Shown: one piece after another, positions 50,672 to 60,001 of the stretch
How positions within the stretch are numbered: position 1 is the stretch's first letter
How the letters are laid out: each line of letters opens with the position of its first letter
Source of the DNA: Pseudomonas asiatica
GTDB lineage: Bacteria; Pseudomonadota; Gammaproteobacteria; Pseudomonadales; Pseudomonadaceae
Assembly (NCBI RefSeq): GCF_009932335.1
Contig: NZ_BLJF01000001.1
Coordinates: 2,356,001 to 2,420,000, forward strand
Direction of reading: 5' to 3'
DNA: 64,000 nucleotides
The notes under the pieces: model-generated
Databases searched by the model: none
Seen by the model: only the letters and a program-made list of their open reading frames with translations
What the model was told of the DNA's origin: nothing
Translations under genes and position numbers: made by a program

Positions 50672-51298
50672 ATGTACACCGGCATCGTCCAGGCCGTCCG
50701 CCCTCTGCTTGATGTGACCACCTACCCGGGCCACAACCAGTTCACCATAGACCTCACCCCGGAATTGCTCGACGAGCTGAAGATCGGCGCCAGCGTCAGT
50801 GTCGAAGGCACCTGCCTGTCGGTCACCGAAATCAACGGCACCCAGGTCAGGTTCGACGCCATGACCGCCACCCTCGAGCGCACCAACCTGCGCAACTTCA
50901 AGGCCGGCCAGGGCGTCAACATCGAACGCTCGGCGAAGATGAACGCCGAAGTCGGCGGCCACCTGATGGCCGGCCACATCGCCACCACCGCCGAAATCGT
51001 CGAGCTGTCGATCAAGGAAACCGGCGCCTTCATCAAGTTCCGCATGCCAGCGGAATGGGGCAAGTACGTGTTCCCGCGCGGCTTCATCGGGGTCAACGGC
51101 TGCAGCCTGACCGTAGCCGATGCCGAGGACAACGTGATCACCATCAACCTGATCCCGGAAACCCTGCGCCAGACCACCTTCCCCAGCTACAAGGCCGGCG
51201 AACTGCTCAACATCGAAGTGGACCACCAGACAATGGTGCTGGTCGATGTGGTGGAGCGCACGATCAAGAGCACCCTGGCCCGCGAAATGCCTCGCTGA
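50672..51298 (+). CDS. Riboflavin synthase alpha-type protein
   Basis: 208 residues from the ATG at 50672, which has GGAG upstream. Two lumazine-binding barrels are visible: MYTGIVQ with VEGTCLSV and GGHLMAGHI in the first, YVFPRGFIGVNGCSLTV in the second. The catalytic His region (GGHLMAGHI) and the N-terminal Phe/Tyr segment are kept, so it is probably active in dismutating lumazine to riboflavin. No other rib genes are near and no FMN riboswitch was seen in the 156 bp upstream, so it may be a second copy. Confidence 0.85.
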   Translation: MYTGIVQAVRPLLDVTTYPGHNQFTIDLTPELLDELKIGASVSVEGTCLSVTEINGTQVRFDAMTATLERTNLRNFKAGQGVNIERSAKMNAEVGGHLMAGHIATTAEIVELSIKETGAFIKFRMPAEWGKYVFPRGFIGVNGCSLTVADAEDNVITINLIPETLRQTTFPSYKAGELLNIEVDHQTMVLVDVVERTIKSTLAREMPR

Positions 51299-51308
51299 GT
51301 TCCCGAGG

Positions 51309-52010
51309 ATGCTGCCCAACACCCTCCCCGCGCGCACTGCCAAGCGGCTGCGCCTGCAGATTCTGCGTGGTCGTGTCGGCCTCGGCCTGGTCGCCGGCCT
51401 GTCCGTACTGGCCGGCATGACCGATGCCATCGGCCTGCTGGCGCTGGGCGACTTCGTGTCATTCATGAGTGGCAACACCACGCGTCTGGCCGTCGCCATC
51501 AGCGATGCGGACCTGGCCCTGGTGCTGCGCCTGAGTGCTGCAGTGCTGAGCTTCGTCATCGGCAACGCCCTGGGCGTGCTGCTGGCGCGCGCGTTCCGTC
51601 GTCGGGCCTGGCCGGTGCTGCTGGTGGTCGCCGCCCTGCTGGGCTTTGCAGCCGCATGGCCCTTGGCAGCGACCTTGCCCGCGCTGCTCGCCGCCACACT
51701 GGCCATGGGCATGATCAACGCCGTGGTCGAACAGGTGAACGGCCTGCCCATCGGCCTGACCTACGTCACCGGCGCCCTGTCACGCTTCGGTCGTGGGCTG
51801 GGGCGCTGGCTGCTGGGCGAGCGGCGCAATGGCTGGCGGGTGCAACTGGTGCCTTGGGCCGGCATGCTGCTGGGCGCCGCGCTGGGTGCCTGGCTGCAGC
51901 ACCACCTGGGCCTGCAGGCGCTAGCCGGCAGCTGCTCGCTGGCCTGCGTGCTGGCCCTGGTCTCGCGGTTCATTCCACGAACATGGCAGCGTGGCTACAT
52001 GCCACACTGA
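51309..52010 (+). CDS. DUF1275 (YoaK-like) inner-membrane protein
   Basis: 233 residues from the ATG at 51309, 10 bp behind the riboflavin synthase gene. Six or so hydrophobic segments. The family signature GMTDAIGLLALGDFVSFMSGNTTRL lies near residues 36-60. Function unknown. It may be co-transcribed with the riboflavin synthase paralogue, which makes a flavin-related transport role conceivable but unproven. It is convergent with proP with no gap. Confidence 0.87.
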   Translation: MLPNTLPARTAKRLRLQILRGRVGLGLVAGLSVLAGMTDAIGLLALGDFVSFMSGNTTRLAVAISDADLALVLRLSAAVLSFVIGNALGVLLARAFRRRAWPVLLVVAALLGFAAAWPLAATLPALLAATLAMGMINAVVEQVNGLPIGLTYVTGALSRFGRGLGRWLLGERRNGWRVQLVPWAGMLLGAALGAWLQHHLGLQALAGSCSLACVLALVSRFIPRTWQRGYMPH

Positions 52011-53513
52011 TCACTCGATGCGCGGGTGCTGCTGCACCAGCAACTTGCGCTTGGCCTCCAGTTCGGCAATCTGCGCATCGATGTCCTCTATCCTTTGTTC
52101 GATGTTGTCGTGGTGCTCCTGCAGCAGCTCACGCGCTTCCTCGATATCCGATGCTGCCGGTGCCGCGCCGCGCAGCGGCTTGTTGGCGGTTTCCTTCATG
52201 GTCAGGCCGGTGACCAGCCCCACGGCGGCGATCACCATCAGGTAATAGGCCGGCATGTACAGGTTGCCAGTACTCTCCACCAGCCAGGCGGCGATGGTCG
52301 GGGTGAGGCCGGCGATCAGCACCGAGATGTTGAAGGCGCTGGCGAGGGCGCTGTAGCGGATATGCGTGGGGAACATTGCCGGTAGCGTCGAGGCCATCAC
52401 GCCGATGAAGAAGTTCAGCAGCACGGCAATGATCAGCAGCCCGGCAAAGATCACCCCCAGTACGCCGCTGTTGATGAGCATGAATGCCGGAATAGCCAGC
52501 GCGAACAGGCCGACGCTGCCGACGATGATGAACGGTCGGCGGCCGAACTTGTCGCTGAGCAGCCCGATCATCGGCTGCACGAACAGCATGCCGACCATGA
52601 TCGCGATGATGATCAGCACGCCATGGTCTTCGCTGTAGTGCAGGTTGTGCGACAGGTAGCTGGGCATGTACGTGAGCAGCATGTAGTAGGTGACGTTGGT
52701 GGCGATTACCACACCGATACAGGTCACCAGGCTGCGCCAGTGTTGGGTGGCGACCTCCTTGAAGGACACCTTGGGCCCGGACGCCAGGCCTTCGCGGTCG
52801 CCCTGCTCCAGTTTGTCGACATGCTGCTGGAAAGCCGGCGTTTCCTCCAGGGCATGGCGCAGGTACAGGCCGATGATGCCCAGCGGCAAGGCGAGGAAGA
52901 ACGGCAGGCGCCAACCCCATTCGAGGAACTTGTCCTCACCCAGCACCGTAGAGATCAACACCACCACACCGGCACCCAGCACGAACCCGGCAATCGAGCC
53001 GAAGTCCAGCCAACTGCCGAGAAACCCCCGTTTTCGGTCCGGGGCATATTCGGCGACGAAGATCGACGCGCCGGTGTACTCGCCCCCCACCGAGAAGCCC
53101 TGGGCCATCTTGGCCAGCAGCAACAGGATCGGCGCCCAGATACCGATGCTGGCATAGGACGGTATCAGGCCGATGGCAAAGGTGCTGAGCGACATGATCA
53201 CGATGGTCGCAGCGAGGATTTTCTGCCGCCCGAACCGGTCGCCCAAGGCACCGAAGAACAGCCCGCCCAGAGGCCTGATCAGAAACGGCACCGAGAACGT
53301 GGCCAACGCCGCGATCATCTGCACGCTTGGGTCGGCATTGGGGAAGAAAACCTTGCCCAGGGCGTAGGCGACGAAGCCGTAGACGCCGAAGTCGAACCAC
53401 TCCATGGCATTGCCCAGTGCCGCCGCGGTGATTGCCTTGCGCATCTTGCCGTCGTCGACGATGGTGATGTCCTTCAGGCCGATTGGCTGGATGCTTTTCT
53501 TGCGAGGTTTCAT
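52011..53513 (-). CDS. proP: ProP-type osmoprotectant/proton symporter (MFS)
   Basis: 500 residues from the ATG at 53513. Twelve predicted membrane segments. Metabolite:H+ symporter motifs are NAMEWFDFGVYGF and GGLFFGALGDRFGRQK, with GGEYTGASIFVAEY. The last 45 residues (about 455-500) form a heptad-rich coiled coil, the feature tied to osmosensing in ProP. It takes up glycine betaine and proline under hyperosmotic stress. Monocistronic. Confidence 0.9.
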   Translation of the reverse strand: MKPRKKSIQPIGLKDITIVDDGKMRKAITAAALGNAMEWFDFGVYGFVAYALGKVFFPNADPSVQMIAALATFSVPFLIRPLGGLFFGALGDRFGRQKILAATIVIMSLSTFAIGLIPSYASIGIWAPILLLLAKMAQGFSVGGEYTGASIFVAEYAPDRKRGFLGSWLDFGSIAGFVLGAGVVVLISTVLGEDKFLEWGWRLPFFLALPLGIIGLYLRHALEETPAFQQHVDKLEQGDREGLASGPKVSFKEVATQHWRSLVTCIGVVIATNVTYYMLLTYMPSYLSHNLHYSEDHGVLIIIAIMVGMLFVQPMIGLLSDKFGRRPFIIVGSVGLFALAIPAFMLINSGVLGVIFAGLLIIAVLLNFFIGVMASTLPAMFPTHIRYSALASAFNISVLIAGLTPTIAAWLVESTGNLYMPAYYLMVIAAVGLVTGLTMKETANKPLRGAAPAASDIEEARELLQEHHDNIEQRIEDIDAQIAELEAKRKLLVQQHPRIE

Positions 53514-53620
53514 GTCCGTATCCCTGTCGATGAATGCTCTAAGGGATGAGATACAACGGGACACTAAATAATTCAGCGCTTACGGTTTTTTTGTGTTTTT
53601 CCTCACCGGTTGCGGCGCAG

Positions 53621-53652
53621 GTAAAGAAAAGCCGCTGCGATGGCAGCGGCTT
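53621..53652 (-). terminator. Rho-independent terminator of hemB
   Basis: Read leftward: AAGCCGCTGC, loop CATC, GCAGCGGCTT followed by TTCTTTA. The ten-base perfect stem with a T-rich tail begins 20 bases after the hemB stop. Confidence 0.9.
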
Positions 53653-53672
53653 GCATGGGCAACGGCTCGCGG

Positions 53673-54647
53673 TCAGATGCCTTCGCGGGCCAGGTCCATG
53701 GCGAAGTAGGTGAGGATCAGGTCGGCACCGGCACGCTTGATCGCGCCAATGCTTTCACGCACCACCCGGCCTTCATCGATGGCGCCAGCCAGGCCACCGA
53801 ACTTGATCATCGCGTACTCGCCGCTCACCTGGTACGCCGCCAGCGGCAGGCGCGAGGCGGCACGGATATCGGCGATCACGTCGAGGTAGGCACCGGCCGG
53901 CTTGACCATCAGTACATCGGCGCCTTCCTGCTCGTCGAGCAGCGACTCGCGCACGGCTTCGCGGCGGTTCATCGGGTTCATCTGGTAGCTCTTGCGGTCG
54001 CCCTTCAGCGCGGTACCACCGGCTTCACGGAACGGGCCATACAGCGACGAGGCGAACTTGGTGGAATAGGCCATGATCGCGGTGTCGTGGAAGCCGGCAC
54101 CATCCAGCGCGCTGCGGATGGCCTGGACCTGGCCGTCCATCGCCGCCGACGGGGCAATGAAGTCGGCACCGGCAGCAGCGGCGATGACCGCCTGCTTGCC
54201 CAGGTTGGCCAGGGTGGCGTCGTTGTCCACGCCGTGGTCGTGCAGCACGCCGCAGTGGCCATGGCTGGTGTATTCGCAGAAGCAGGTGTCGGACATCACC
54301 ACCATTTCCGGCACGGTGTCCTTGCAGATGCGTGACATGCGCGCGACCAGGCCGTTTTCGTTCCAGGTGTCGCTGCCGACGGCGTCCAGGTTGTGCGAAA
54401 CGCCAAAGGTCATCACCGACTTGATACCAGCGCGGGCATAGCGCTCGATTTCCTGGGCCAGCAGCTTCTCGGGGATGCGGTTGACGCCCGGCATGCTGGT
54501 GATCGGCACGAAGTCATCGATGCCCTCTTCGACGAAGATCGGCAGGATCAGGTCTTCAAGGCGGAACTCGGTTTCCTGGAAGATCGTGCGCAGGGACTCG
54601 TTCTGGCGCAGGCGGCGTGGACGAACGGACGGGAATTGGTTGGACAT
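53673..54647 (-). CDS. hemB: Delta-aminolevulinic acid dehydratase (porphobilinogen synthase)
   Basis: 324 residues. The active-site lysines lie in [16 protein letters not shown] and [13 protein letters not shown]. The metal segment [14 protein letters not shown] is here of the Asp/Cys mixed type, which points to a magnesium-assisted rather than purely zinc enzyme, as in Pseudomonas aeruginosa. It condenses two aminolevulinates in tetrapyrrole synthesis. Monocistronic, with its own terminator. Confidence 0.95.
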   Translation of the reverse strand: MSNQFPSVRPRRLRQNESLRTIFQETEFRLEDLILPIFVEEGIDDFVPITSMPGVNRIPEKLLAQEIERYARAGIKSVMTFGVSHNLDAVGSDTWNENGLVARMSRICKDTVPEMVVMSDTCFCEYTSHGHCGVLHDHGVDNDATLANLGKQAVIAAAAGADFIAPSAAMDGQVQAIRSALDGAGFHDTAIMAYSTKFASSLYGPFREAGGTALKGDRKSYQMNPMNRREAVRESLLDEQEGADVLMVKPAGAYLDVIADIRAASRLPLAAYQVSGEYAMIKFGGLAGAIDEGRVVRESIGAIKRAGADLILTYFAMDLAREGI

Positions 54648-54802
54648 GACAGCTCCAGGGAATTTGAACGGCGTATACCTTATGCCTGTCGCGCGCCAGT
54701 GAAAAGGCCAGATGACGAGATATTGTCTTGCGTCAACAGCAACAAGCCTGCAATGGCCCTATCGCTGGCAAGCCCTGGCCTTGCCTTCAAGGCATGCGCA
54801 GG

Positions 54803-54899
54803 TCCTGTAGGAGCAGCCTTGTGCTGCGAAGGGGCCATTAAAGCCGAAGGTGATGTGTTACCTTGCAGGCCTCTTCGCAGCACAAGGCTGCTCCTACAG
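54803..54899. repeat. Inverted repeat of the GTAGGAGCAGCCTTGTGCTG class between the kinase gene and hemB
   Basis: Opposed arms 54804-54831 and 54870-54898 carry CTGTAGGAGCAGCCTTGTGC. A lone GGCCCTATCGCTGGCAAGCC half element stands at 54756-54775. Nothing else is recognisable in the 280 bp gap before hemB. Confidence 0.85.
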
Positions 54900-54927
54900 A
54901 GAACTGTGCAGCCCTCAAGGCAACATT

Positions 54928-55821
54928 TTACTGAAGCCAGGGCGGCGCAGGCTCCTCTGCCCTGGCCGCCCCATGCTCAGCCTCGGCCCGCGCGGCGCGC
55001 CGGCGCGCATCATCCAGCCGGGCCGCATCGATCTCGCGCATCACCCCGGCCACGTCAGCCGCCTGCTCGTCATCCTCGAACAACCCCGTCAGTGGGCTGT
55101 CCGGGCGCAGTTCGCCCGCCTCGTACAAGGCCCACATTTCCTGCGCATACCGGGTACTTTTCAGCTCCGGCGCAAAGCGCCCGAAATAATGGGCCATGTT
55201 GGCCACATCGCGCTGCAGCATGCTGAAGGCATGGTTGTTGGCCGCTGCATCCACCGCTTGCGGCAAGTCGATGATCACCGGCCCGTCCGGGCCTAGCAGC
55301 ACGTTGAACTCCGACAGGTCGCCGTGCACCAGCCCGGCACACAGCATCAGCACGATCTGGCGAATGACAAAGGCATGGTACGCCCGGGCTTCCTCGGCTT
55401 CGAGGTGTACGTCGTTCAGGCGCGGGGCCGCGTCACCGTCGGCATCGGTCACCAGCTCCATCAACAGCACGCCGTCCTGGAAATCGTAGGGCCTGGGAAC
55501 CCTCACACCAGCGCCGGCCAGGCGGAACAGCGCCGCCACTTCGGCGTTCTGCCAGGCGTCTTCGGCTTCCTTGCGGCCGTACTTGCTGCCCTTGGCCATG
55601 GCCCGGGCCTGACGGCTGTTGCGAACCTTGCGGCCCTCCTGGTACTCGGCAGCCTGGCGGAAACTGCGCTTGTTGGCTTCTTTATAAACCTTGGCGCAGC
55701 GCACCTGGCTGCCACAGCGCACCACATACACGGCGGCTTCCTTGCCACTCATCAACGGCCGCAGTACTTCGTCGACCAGGCCGTCTTCGATCAGGGGTTC
55801 GATTCTTTTGGGTGTCTTCAT
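54928..55821 (-). CDS. RIO1-like serine protein kinase (PA4780 family)
   Basis: 297 residues. RIO kinase landmarks are a glycine-poor nucleotide loop LMSGKEAAVYVVRCG with catalytic Lys in CAKVYK, the catalytic loop LVHGDLSEFNVLL (Asp about residue 170), and the metal Asp in VIIDLPQAV. The C-terminus is charged and helical. RIO kinases are rare in bacteria but recurrent in pseudomonads. Targets unknown. It is transcribed behind gabP with an 87 bp gap. Confidence 0.88.
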   Translation of the reverse strand: MKTPKRIEPLIEDGLVDEVLRPLMSGKEAAVYVVRCGSQVRCAKVYKEANKRSFRQAAEYQEGRKVRNSRQARAMAKGSKYGRKEAEDAWQNAEVAALFRLAGAGVRVPRPYDFQDGVLLMELVTDADGDAAPRLNDVHLEAEEARAYHAFVIRQIVLMLCAGLVHGDLSEFNVLLGPDGPVIIDLPQAVDAAANNHAFSMLQRDVANMAHYFGRFAPELKSTRYAQEMWALYEAGELRPDSPLTGLFEDDEQAADVAGVMREIDAARLDDARRRAARAEAEHGAARAEEPAPPWLQ

Positions 55822-55908
55822 CAGGCTGCGTTCGGGGTCCTGGCTGTGATGGCGGACATCCTCTCACAGCCTGATGCGACTTGCTCGTCTGTCTTCAGGC
55901 CGAGCGAC

Positions 55909-57300
55909 TCAAGCGCCCTGCCCTACGCTGCCAACCACCGCCTCGCGCGCCCGGCGCCGTGTGACCAGAAGGCCCGAACACACCACCAGTACCGCCAGCA
56001 CCATGGTCGATACTACTTCCAGACGGTGATCCGGGCGGAACAGCATCAGTACCAGCACGCCGCTGATGAACAGGATCACGCCCCAGGTCAGCCATGGGAA
56101 CAGCCACATGCGGTAGCCCAACGTCTTGCCCTGTGCAGTCAGGCGCTGACGCAGGCGCAGCTGGGAAACGGCGATCACCAGATACACCAGCAGGGCAATG
56201 GCGCCGGAGCTTGCCATGAGGAAGCCGAACACCTTGGCCGGGACCAGGTAATTGGCAATCACCGCCAGGAAAGCTGCGCCTGTGGACAGCAGCACAGCCA
56301 CCACAGGGGTGCCGCTGCGGCTGGTCACCTGGGCACAGGCCGGCGCATCACCGCGGCGGCTCAGCGAGTAGACCATGCGCGAAGCGGTATACAGCGACGA
56401 GTTGAGGCAACTGGTCACCGACGTCAGCACCACGAAGTCGATGATGGCCTTGGCATTCGGCACGCCCAGGGTGTCCAGCACCGTGACATAGGACCCTTCG
56501 GTGGCCAGGCGCGGGTCAGTCCACGGCACCAGCGCGATGACGATGAAGATCGACAGGATATAGAACAGCGTGATCCGCCAGATCACCGAGTTGGTGGCCT
56601 TGGAAATATGCTTGCCCGCTTCATCCGATTCGGCTGCGGCAATGGTCACCACTTCGGCGCCGAGGAACGAGAACATGGTAATCAGCATGGCGCTCAGCAC
56701 CGCACCAAAACCGTTGGGCATGAAGCCGCCACTGTCCCACAGGCGCGACACGCCGCTGACACCGGAGCCTGGCAGCAGGCCGAAGATGGCGCATACCCCC
56801 AGCGCGATGAAGCCGACAATGGCCACCACCTTGACCAACGCCAGCCAGAACTCGAACTCACCGTAGTTCTTCACGCTGAACAGGTTGGTGGCGGTCAGCA
56901 ACAGGGTAATCACCAACGACAAGACCCAGATCTCCAGCTGCGGGACCCAGGAATTGATGATGGTGGCGGCGATATTGGCTTCGATGGGGATGATCAGTAC
57001 CCAGAACCACCAATACAGCCAGCCGATTGTGTAGCCGGCCCATTTGCCGATGGCGAGGTCGGCATAGGTAGAGAACGAACCGGTGTCCGGTGAAGCAACG
57101 GCCATTTCGGCCAGCATGCGCATCACCAGCACCACCAGCGCGCCGGCCAGGATATAGGCCAGGATGGTGGCGGGCCCTGCCTCGGCAATCGCACGGCCGG
57201 AGCCGACGAACAGGCCGGCACCGATCACGCCGGCAATGGACAGCATGGTGACATGCCGGGATTTCAATCCATGACTCAAATTGTTCTTGTGGGTTTGCAT
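55909..57300 (-). CDS. gabP: GabP-type amino-acid permease of the glutarate locus
   Basis: 463 residues with twelve predicted membrane segments. APC/AAT family signatures are HVTMLSIAGVIGAGLFVGSG and FSFLGAEVVTIAAAESDEA. It lies downstream of glaH and lhgO, an arrangement seen in E. coli csiD-lhgO-gabD-gabT-gabP and in P. putida. GABA or 5-aminovalerate is the expected substrate. It is separated from lhgO by a terminator-like hairpin and may also have its own promoter. Confidence 0.87.
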   Translation of the reverse strand: MQTHKNNLSHGLKSRHVTMLSIAGVIGAGLFVGSGRAIAEAGPATILAYILAGALVVLVMRMLAEMAVASPDTGSFSTYADLAIGKWAGYTIGWLYWWFWVLIIPIEANIAATIINSWVPQLEIWVLSLVITLLLTATNLFSVKNYGEFEFWLALVKVVAIVGFIALGVCAIFGLLPGSGVSGVSRLWDSGGFMPNGFGAVLSAMLITMFSFLGAEVVTIAAAESDEAGKHISKATNSVIWRITLFYILSIFIVIALVPWTDPRLATEGSYVTVLDTLGVPNAKAIIDFVVLTSVTSCLNSSLYTASRMVYSLSRRGDAPACAQVTSRSGTPVVAVLLSTGAAFLAVIANYLVPAKVFGFLMASSGAIALLVYLVIAVSQLRLRQRLTAQGKTLGYRMWLFPWLTWGVILFISGVLVLMLFRPDHRLEVVSTMVLAVLVVCSGLLVTRRRAREAVVGSVGQGA

Positions 57301-57370
57301 GGCGCTACCTTGTTGTTTTTGTCATGCCCACGCTGGGGCCGCCGGCTTGCACGTCACCGACGCAGGCGCG

Positions 57371-57413
57371 AAAAAGCCCGCCCTGCCCCAGATGGTGAGT
57401 AGGGCAGTACGGG
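57371..57413 (-). terminator. Terminator-like hairpin between lhgO and gabP
   Basis: Lying in the 151 bp between gabP (start 57300) and the lhgO stop (57452), read leftward: CCCG-TA-CTGCCC, a 13-base loop, GGGCAG-GG-CGGG, then CTTTTT. A ten-pair stem with a 2x2 internal loop and a T run suggests termination or attenuation after lhgO. Confidence 0.65.
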
Positions 57414-57451
57414 TTGAGGAAAACGAAACCGCAGGGCGTATTACGGGTAGG

Positions 57452-58714
57452 TCAGCCGGCAGCCCGCTGACGAGGCGCCAGGTCGGCCTTGGGGAAACTG
57501 CCGCCCTGGCGGCCAACCTGCTCGCATACCTTGTCGACGATGTAGGCGCCGATCGGGATGGCGGAGGTAGCGGCCGGCGACGGTGCGTTGCACACGTTGA
57601 CGCTGCGAGCGGTGTTGACGAACAGGAAGTCGTCGATCAGCTTGCCGTCACGCGATACGGCCTGGGCACGCACGCCGGCCGGATAAGGCGTGAGGTCGGC
57701 CTTGGTGATGCTCGGGCAGTATTTCTGGACCTGCTTGAGGTAGCCACCCTTGAACAGCGAGTTCTTCATCTCGATCAGGCCTGGGCGGAAGTTCTTCGCC
57801 AGCACCTTGAGGATGCCGGGGGTGGTCAGGGTCTGGAACAGGTCGGCTGGGCTGACATCACGCTTGCGGTAACCCTCGCGCTTCATTGCCAGCACGGCGT
57901 TGGGGCCAACGGTCACGGTGCCGTCGATCATGCGAGTCAGGTGCACCCCCAGGAACGGCATGGACGGGTCGGGAATCGGGTAGATCAGGTGGTTGACGAT
58001 CTGGTCGTGCTGCTTGGGCAGCAGGTAGTACTCGCCACGGAACGGGCAGATGACGAACTCGGTCCGCAGGCCCAGCATGCTCACCACGCGGTCGGCCATC
58101 AGGCCCGAGCAGGTCACCAGGAAACGGCTGCGCAACTCATCGTCATGATGGTCGCCACGCGTGCGCACGACCACTTCGCTGGCCAGCTCCTGCAGGCCAA
58201 CCACCTCGGCGCCATAGCGGATCTCACCGCCGGCGCGCTGGAACTCGGCGCCCATGGCCGCAGTCACTTCAGCGTAATTGACGATACCGCTGGAGGGCAC
58301 GAAGATGCCGCCCATGCCAACGATATTGGGCTCGCGCTCGCGCAGTTCGGCCGCCGACAGCCAGTAGCGCTCCAGGCCATTGGCCGCGGTGCGCTCCCAC
58401 AGCGCCTTCATGCGCTGCATTTCCAGGTCGTTGGTAGCCACCAGCAGCTTGCCGCATTCATCGAAGCGGATACCGTGCTGGGTGCAGAAAGCCTTGGTGG
58501 CCTTGTTGCCTTCCAGGCAGAAGCGCGCCTTGAGGCTGCCGGGGGTGTAATACACGCCGGCGTGGATCACGCCGCTGTTGTGGCCGGTCTGGTGGCGGGC
58601 CGGGCCGGACTCTTTCTCCAGCAGGAGAATCTTCGCATCCGGGTAGACCTTGATCAGGTGCATGGCCGTGGACATGCCCACAATGCCACCGCCAATGATG
58701 ATGAAATCGTACAC
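57452..58714 (-). CDS. lhgO: L-2-hydroxyglutarate oxidase/dehydrogenase LhgO
   Basis: 420 residues from a GTG start at 58714 (YDFIIIGGGIVGMSTAMHL directly follows). FAD motif GGGIVG, HNSGVIHAGVYYTPGSLKARFC and the C-terminal NVCNAPSPAATSAIPIG match LhgO. It oxidises the L-2-hydroxyglutarate made by GlaH to 2-oxoglutarate, passing electrons to the quinone pool. It lies 114 bp behind glaH; that gap holds a strong GC-rich palindrome (58752-58771) that may tune downstream expression. Confidence 0.93.
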   Translation of the reverse strand: MYDFIIIGGGIVGMSTAMHLIKVYPDAKILLLEKESGPARHQTGHNSGVIHAGVYYTPGSLKARFCLEGNKATKAFCTQHGIRFDECGKLLVATNDLEMQRMKALWERTAANGLERYWLSAAELREREPNIVGMGGIFVPSSGIVNYAEVTAAMGAEFQRAGGEIRYGAEVVGLQELASEVVVRTRGDHHDDELRSRFLVTCSGLMADRVVSMLGLRTEFVICPFRGEYYLLPKQHDQIVNHLIYPIPDPSMPFLGVHLTRMIDGTVTVGPNAVLAMKREGYRKRDVSPADLFQTLTTPGILKVLAKNFRPGLIEMKNSLFKGGYLKQVQKYCPSITKADLTPYPAGVRAQAVSRDGKLIDDFLFVNTARSVNVCNAPSPAATSAIPIGAYIVDKVCEQVGRQGGSFPKADLAPRQRAAG

Positions 58715-58828
58715 AGCCTTACCTCACACGCAGGCATTGCCTGACTGGCTCACCAAGGCCCGCGCGGGCCCTGGTGGCATCGTTTTGTGCAAAGACGCGA
58801 GGGCGGGCGCCCGCCCCGCGCCCTGTCA

Positions 58829-59806
58829 TTATTGCCCGCGCTGGTACAGCGGTTTGGGGAAGGCCACGTAACCGCGCTGGCGCATCAGCTCGCGGCGCAG
58901 GCCTTCATGCGGCGTGAAGCGGTCGCGGCCATGCAGCCAGAACAGGTTGTTGATCAGCAGGAAGCTACCCACACCGACCGGTACCGAAAGCTTCTTCTCG
59001 CTGCCTTCCAGCGATTCGGACAAGGCGTTCAGCCAGATGCCCTCCTCGTAGTTTTCCGGCTGCACGAACTGGTCGATGTAGCGCATGGTCGGGCGGCCTT
59101 CGGCATCGGTGTCGAATACCGAGTGGAACACATCTTCGGACACCTTCTTGCTCGGCGGTGCGGTCCAGCGCATTTGGCGACGGGCCAGCGGGTGGCGGAA
59201 GAATTCGTCGCACTGCTCCCAGTCGTCCAGGTGCAGCAGCAGCGAGTTGCCGCCTTCCATGTTCTTTTCGTCAATCTTCAGCATCAGCACGTAGTCGGTG
59301 ATCTGGTTGACGAAGGTGCCGTCGTTGTGCAGCTCCATGACCCGGTGCGGCTGGCGCAGGTAGCTGTCGGAGTTGTCGGTGTTGACCACCACGAAGCGGG
59401 CATAGAACTGGCCGCTCATGGCGTCGTAGTTGGAGCGGCCGATCAGGTGTGCGCAGGCGGTGGTGAACTTGACCATGTCCTCGGCCTGGCTCACGTCATC
59501 CAGGCCGACCGGGGTGATCAGCATGCCGCCGCTGGCGCGGTTGAGGATGGTATTGAGCAGCACCGGCCGCAGGGTGCCCTGGCACAGCTCGTCGAGGATC
59601 TCGCCAACCCGGAAGCGCAGGAACGACTTGTACTCCAGCGCCTGCACCGGCCACTGGGCAACAGCCTGGACGAACGCTTCGACCGTTTCGCGGGCAAAGG
59701 TGAGCTCAAGCAGGCGCGGCGACTGTTTCGAAGGGGCGATGGTGTAACCACGCGGCTCGAGCGGCAGTGGCATCACAAGTTCGTCGATCTGCGTAAAAGC
59801 GTTCAT
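58829..59806 (-). CDS. glaH: Glutarate 2-hydroxylase GlaH (CsiD)
   Basis: 325 residues. It is a Fe(II)/2-oxoglutarate dioxygenase: iron ligands in ELHNDGTF (HxD, about residues 160-162) and the distal His in FWLHGRDRF (about 292), with the Arg that binds 2-oxoglutarate following. It hydroxylates glutarate to L-2-hydroxyglutarate in lysine/glutarate catabolism. First gene of the leftward operon and divergent from its regulator. Confidence 0.94.
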   Translation of the reverse strand: MNAFTQIDELVMPLPLEPRGYTIAPSKQSPRLLELTFARETVEAFVQAVAQWPVQALEYKSFLRFRVGEILDELCQGTLRPVLLNTILNRASGGMLITPVGLDDVSQAEDMVKFTTACAHLIGRSNYDAMSGQFYARFVVVNTDNSDSYLRQPHRVMELHNDGTFVNQITDYVLMLKIDEKNMEGGNSLLLHLDDWEQCDEFFRHPLARRQMRWTAPPSKKVSEDVFHSVFDTDAEGRPTMRYIDQFVQPENYEEGIWLNALSESLEGSEKKLSVPVGVGSFLLINNLFWLHGRDRFTPHEGLRRELMRQRGYVAFPKPLYQRGQ

Positions 59807-59893
59807 GGCAGTGTCCTGGCAGAAAAAATGAGTAGCGCCGTCCGGGCATGACCTGGATCAGTGCGGGCGAGCTAAAATTATCGCCATAAACGC

Positions 59894-59909
59894 AAAATGT
59901 CTACATTTT
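59894..59909. promoter_or_regulatory. Candidate CsiR operator between glaH and csiR
   Basis: AAAATGTCTACATTTT is a perfect palindrome with seven-base arms. It also contains ATGT-N5-TTTT, the form described for E. coli CsiR sites. A partial second copy (AGAATGTATTTTTGT) follows near 59934. It lies 88 bp upstream of glaH and 93 bp upstream of the chosen csiR start, where one protein could control both. Confidence 0.6.
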
Positions 59910-60001
59910 TATTTTTCAAAGACAGAATGTATTTTTGTCCATTGTTTTTCGCCGGCGAACGCTTTCGGTATGATCGTCAAAACCGTTTGAGGAACAGGAC
60001 C

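Noticed and set aside
48740..51751. A 1003-codon minus-strand frame across the GH13 and riboflavin synthase genes
   Set aside because: It spans two clear plus-strand genes and an intergenic gap. Composition is typical of antisense shadow.
58752..58771. GC-rich palindrome between glaH and lhgO as a terminator
   Set aside because: No T run follows it in the direction of transcription, and the two genes are expected to be co-transcribed.
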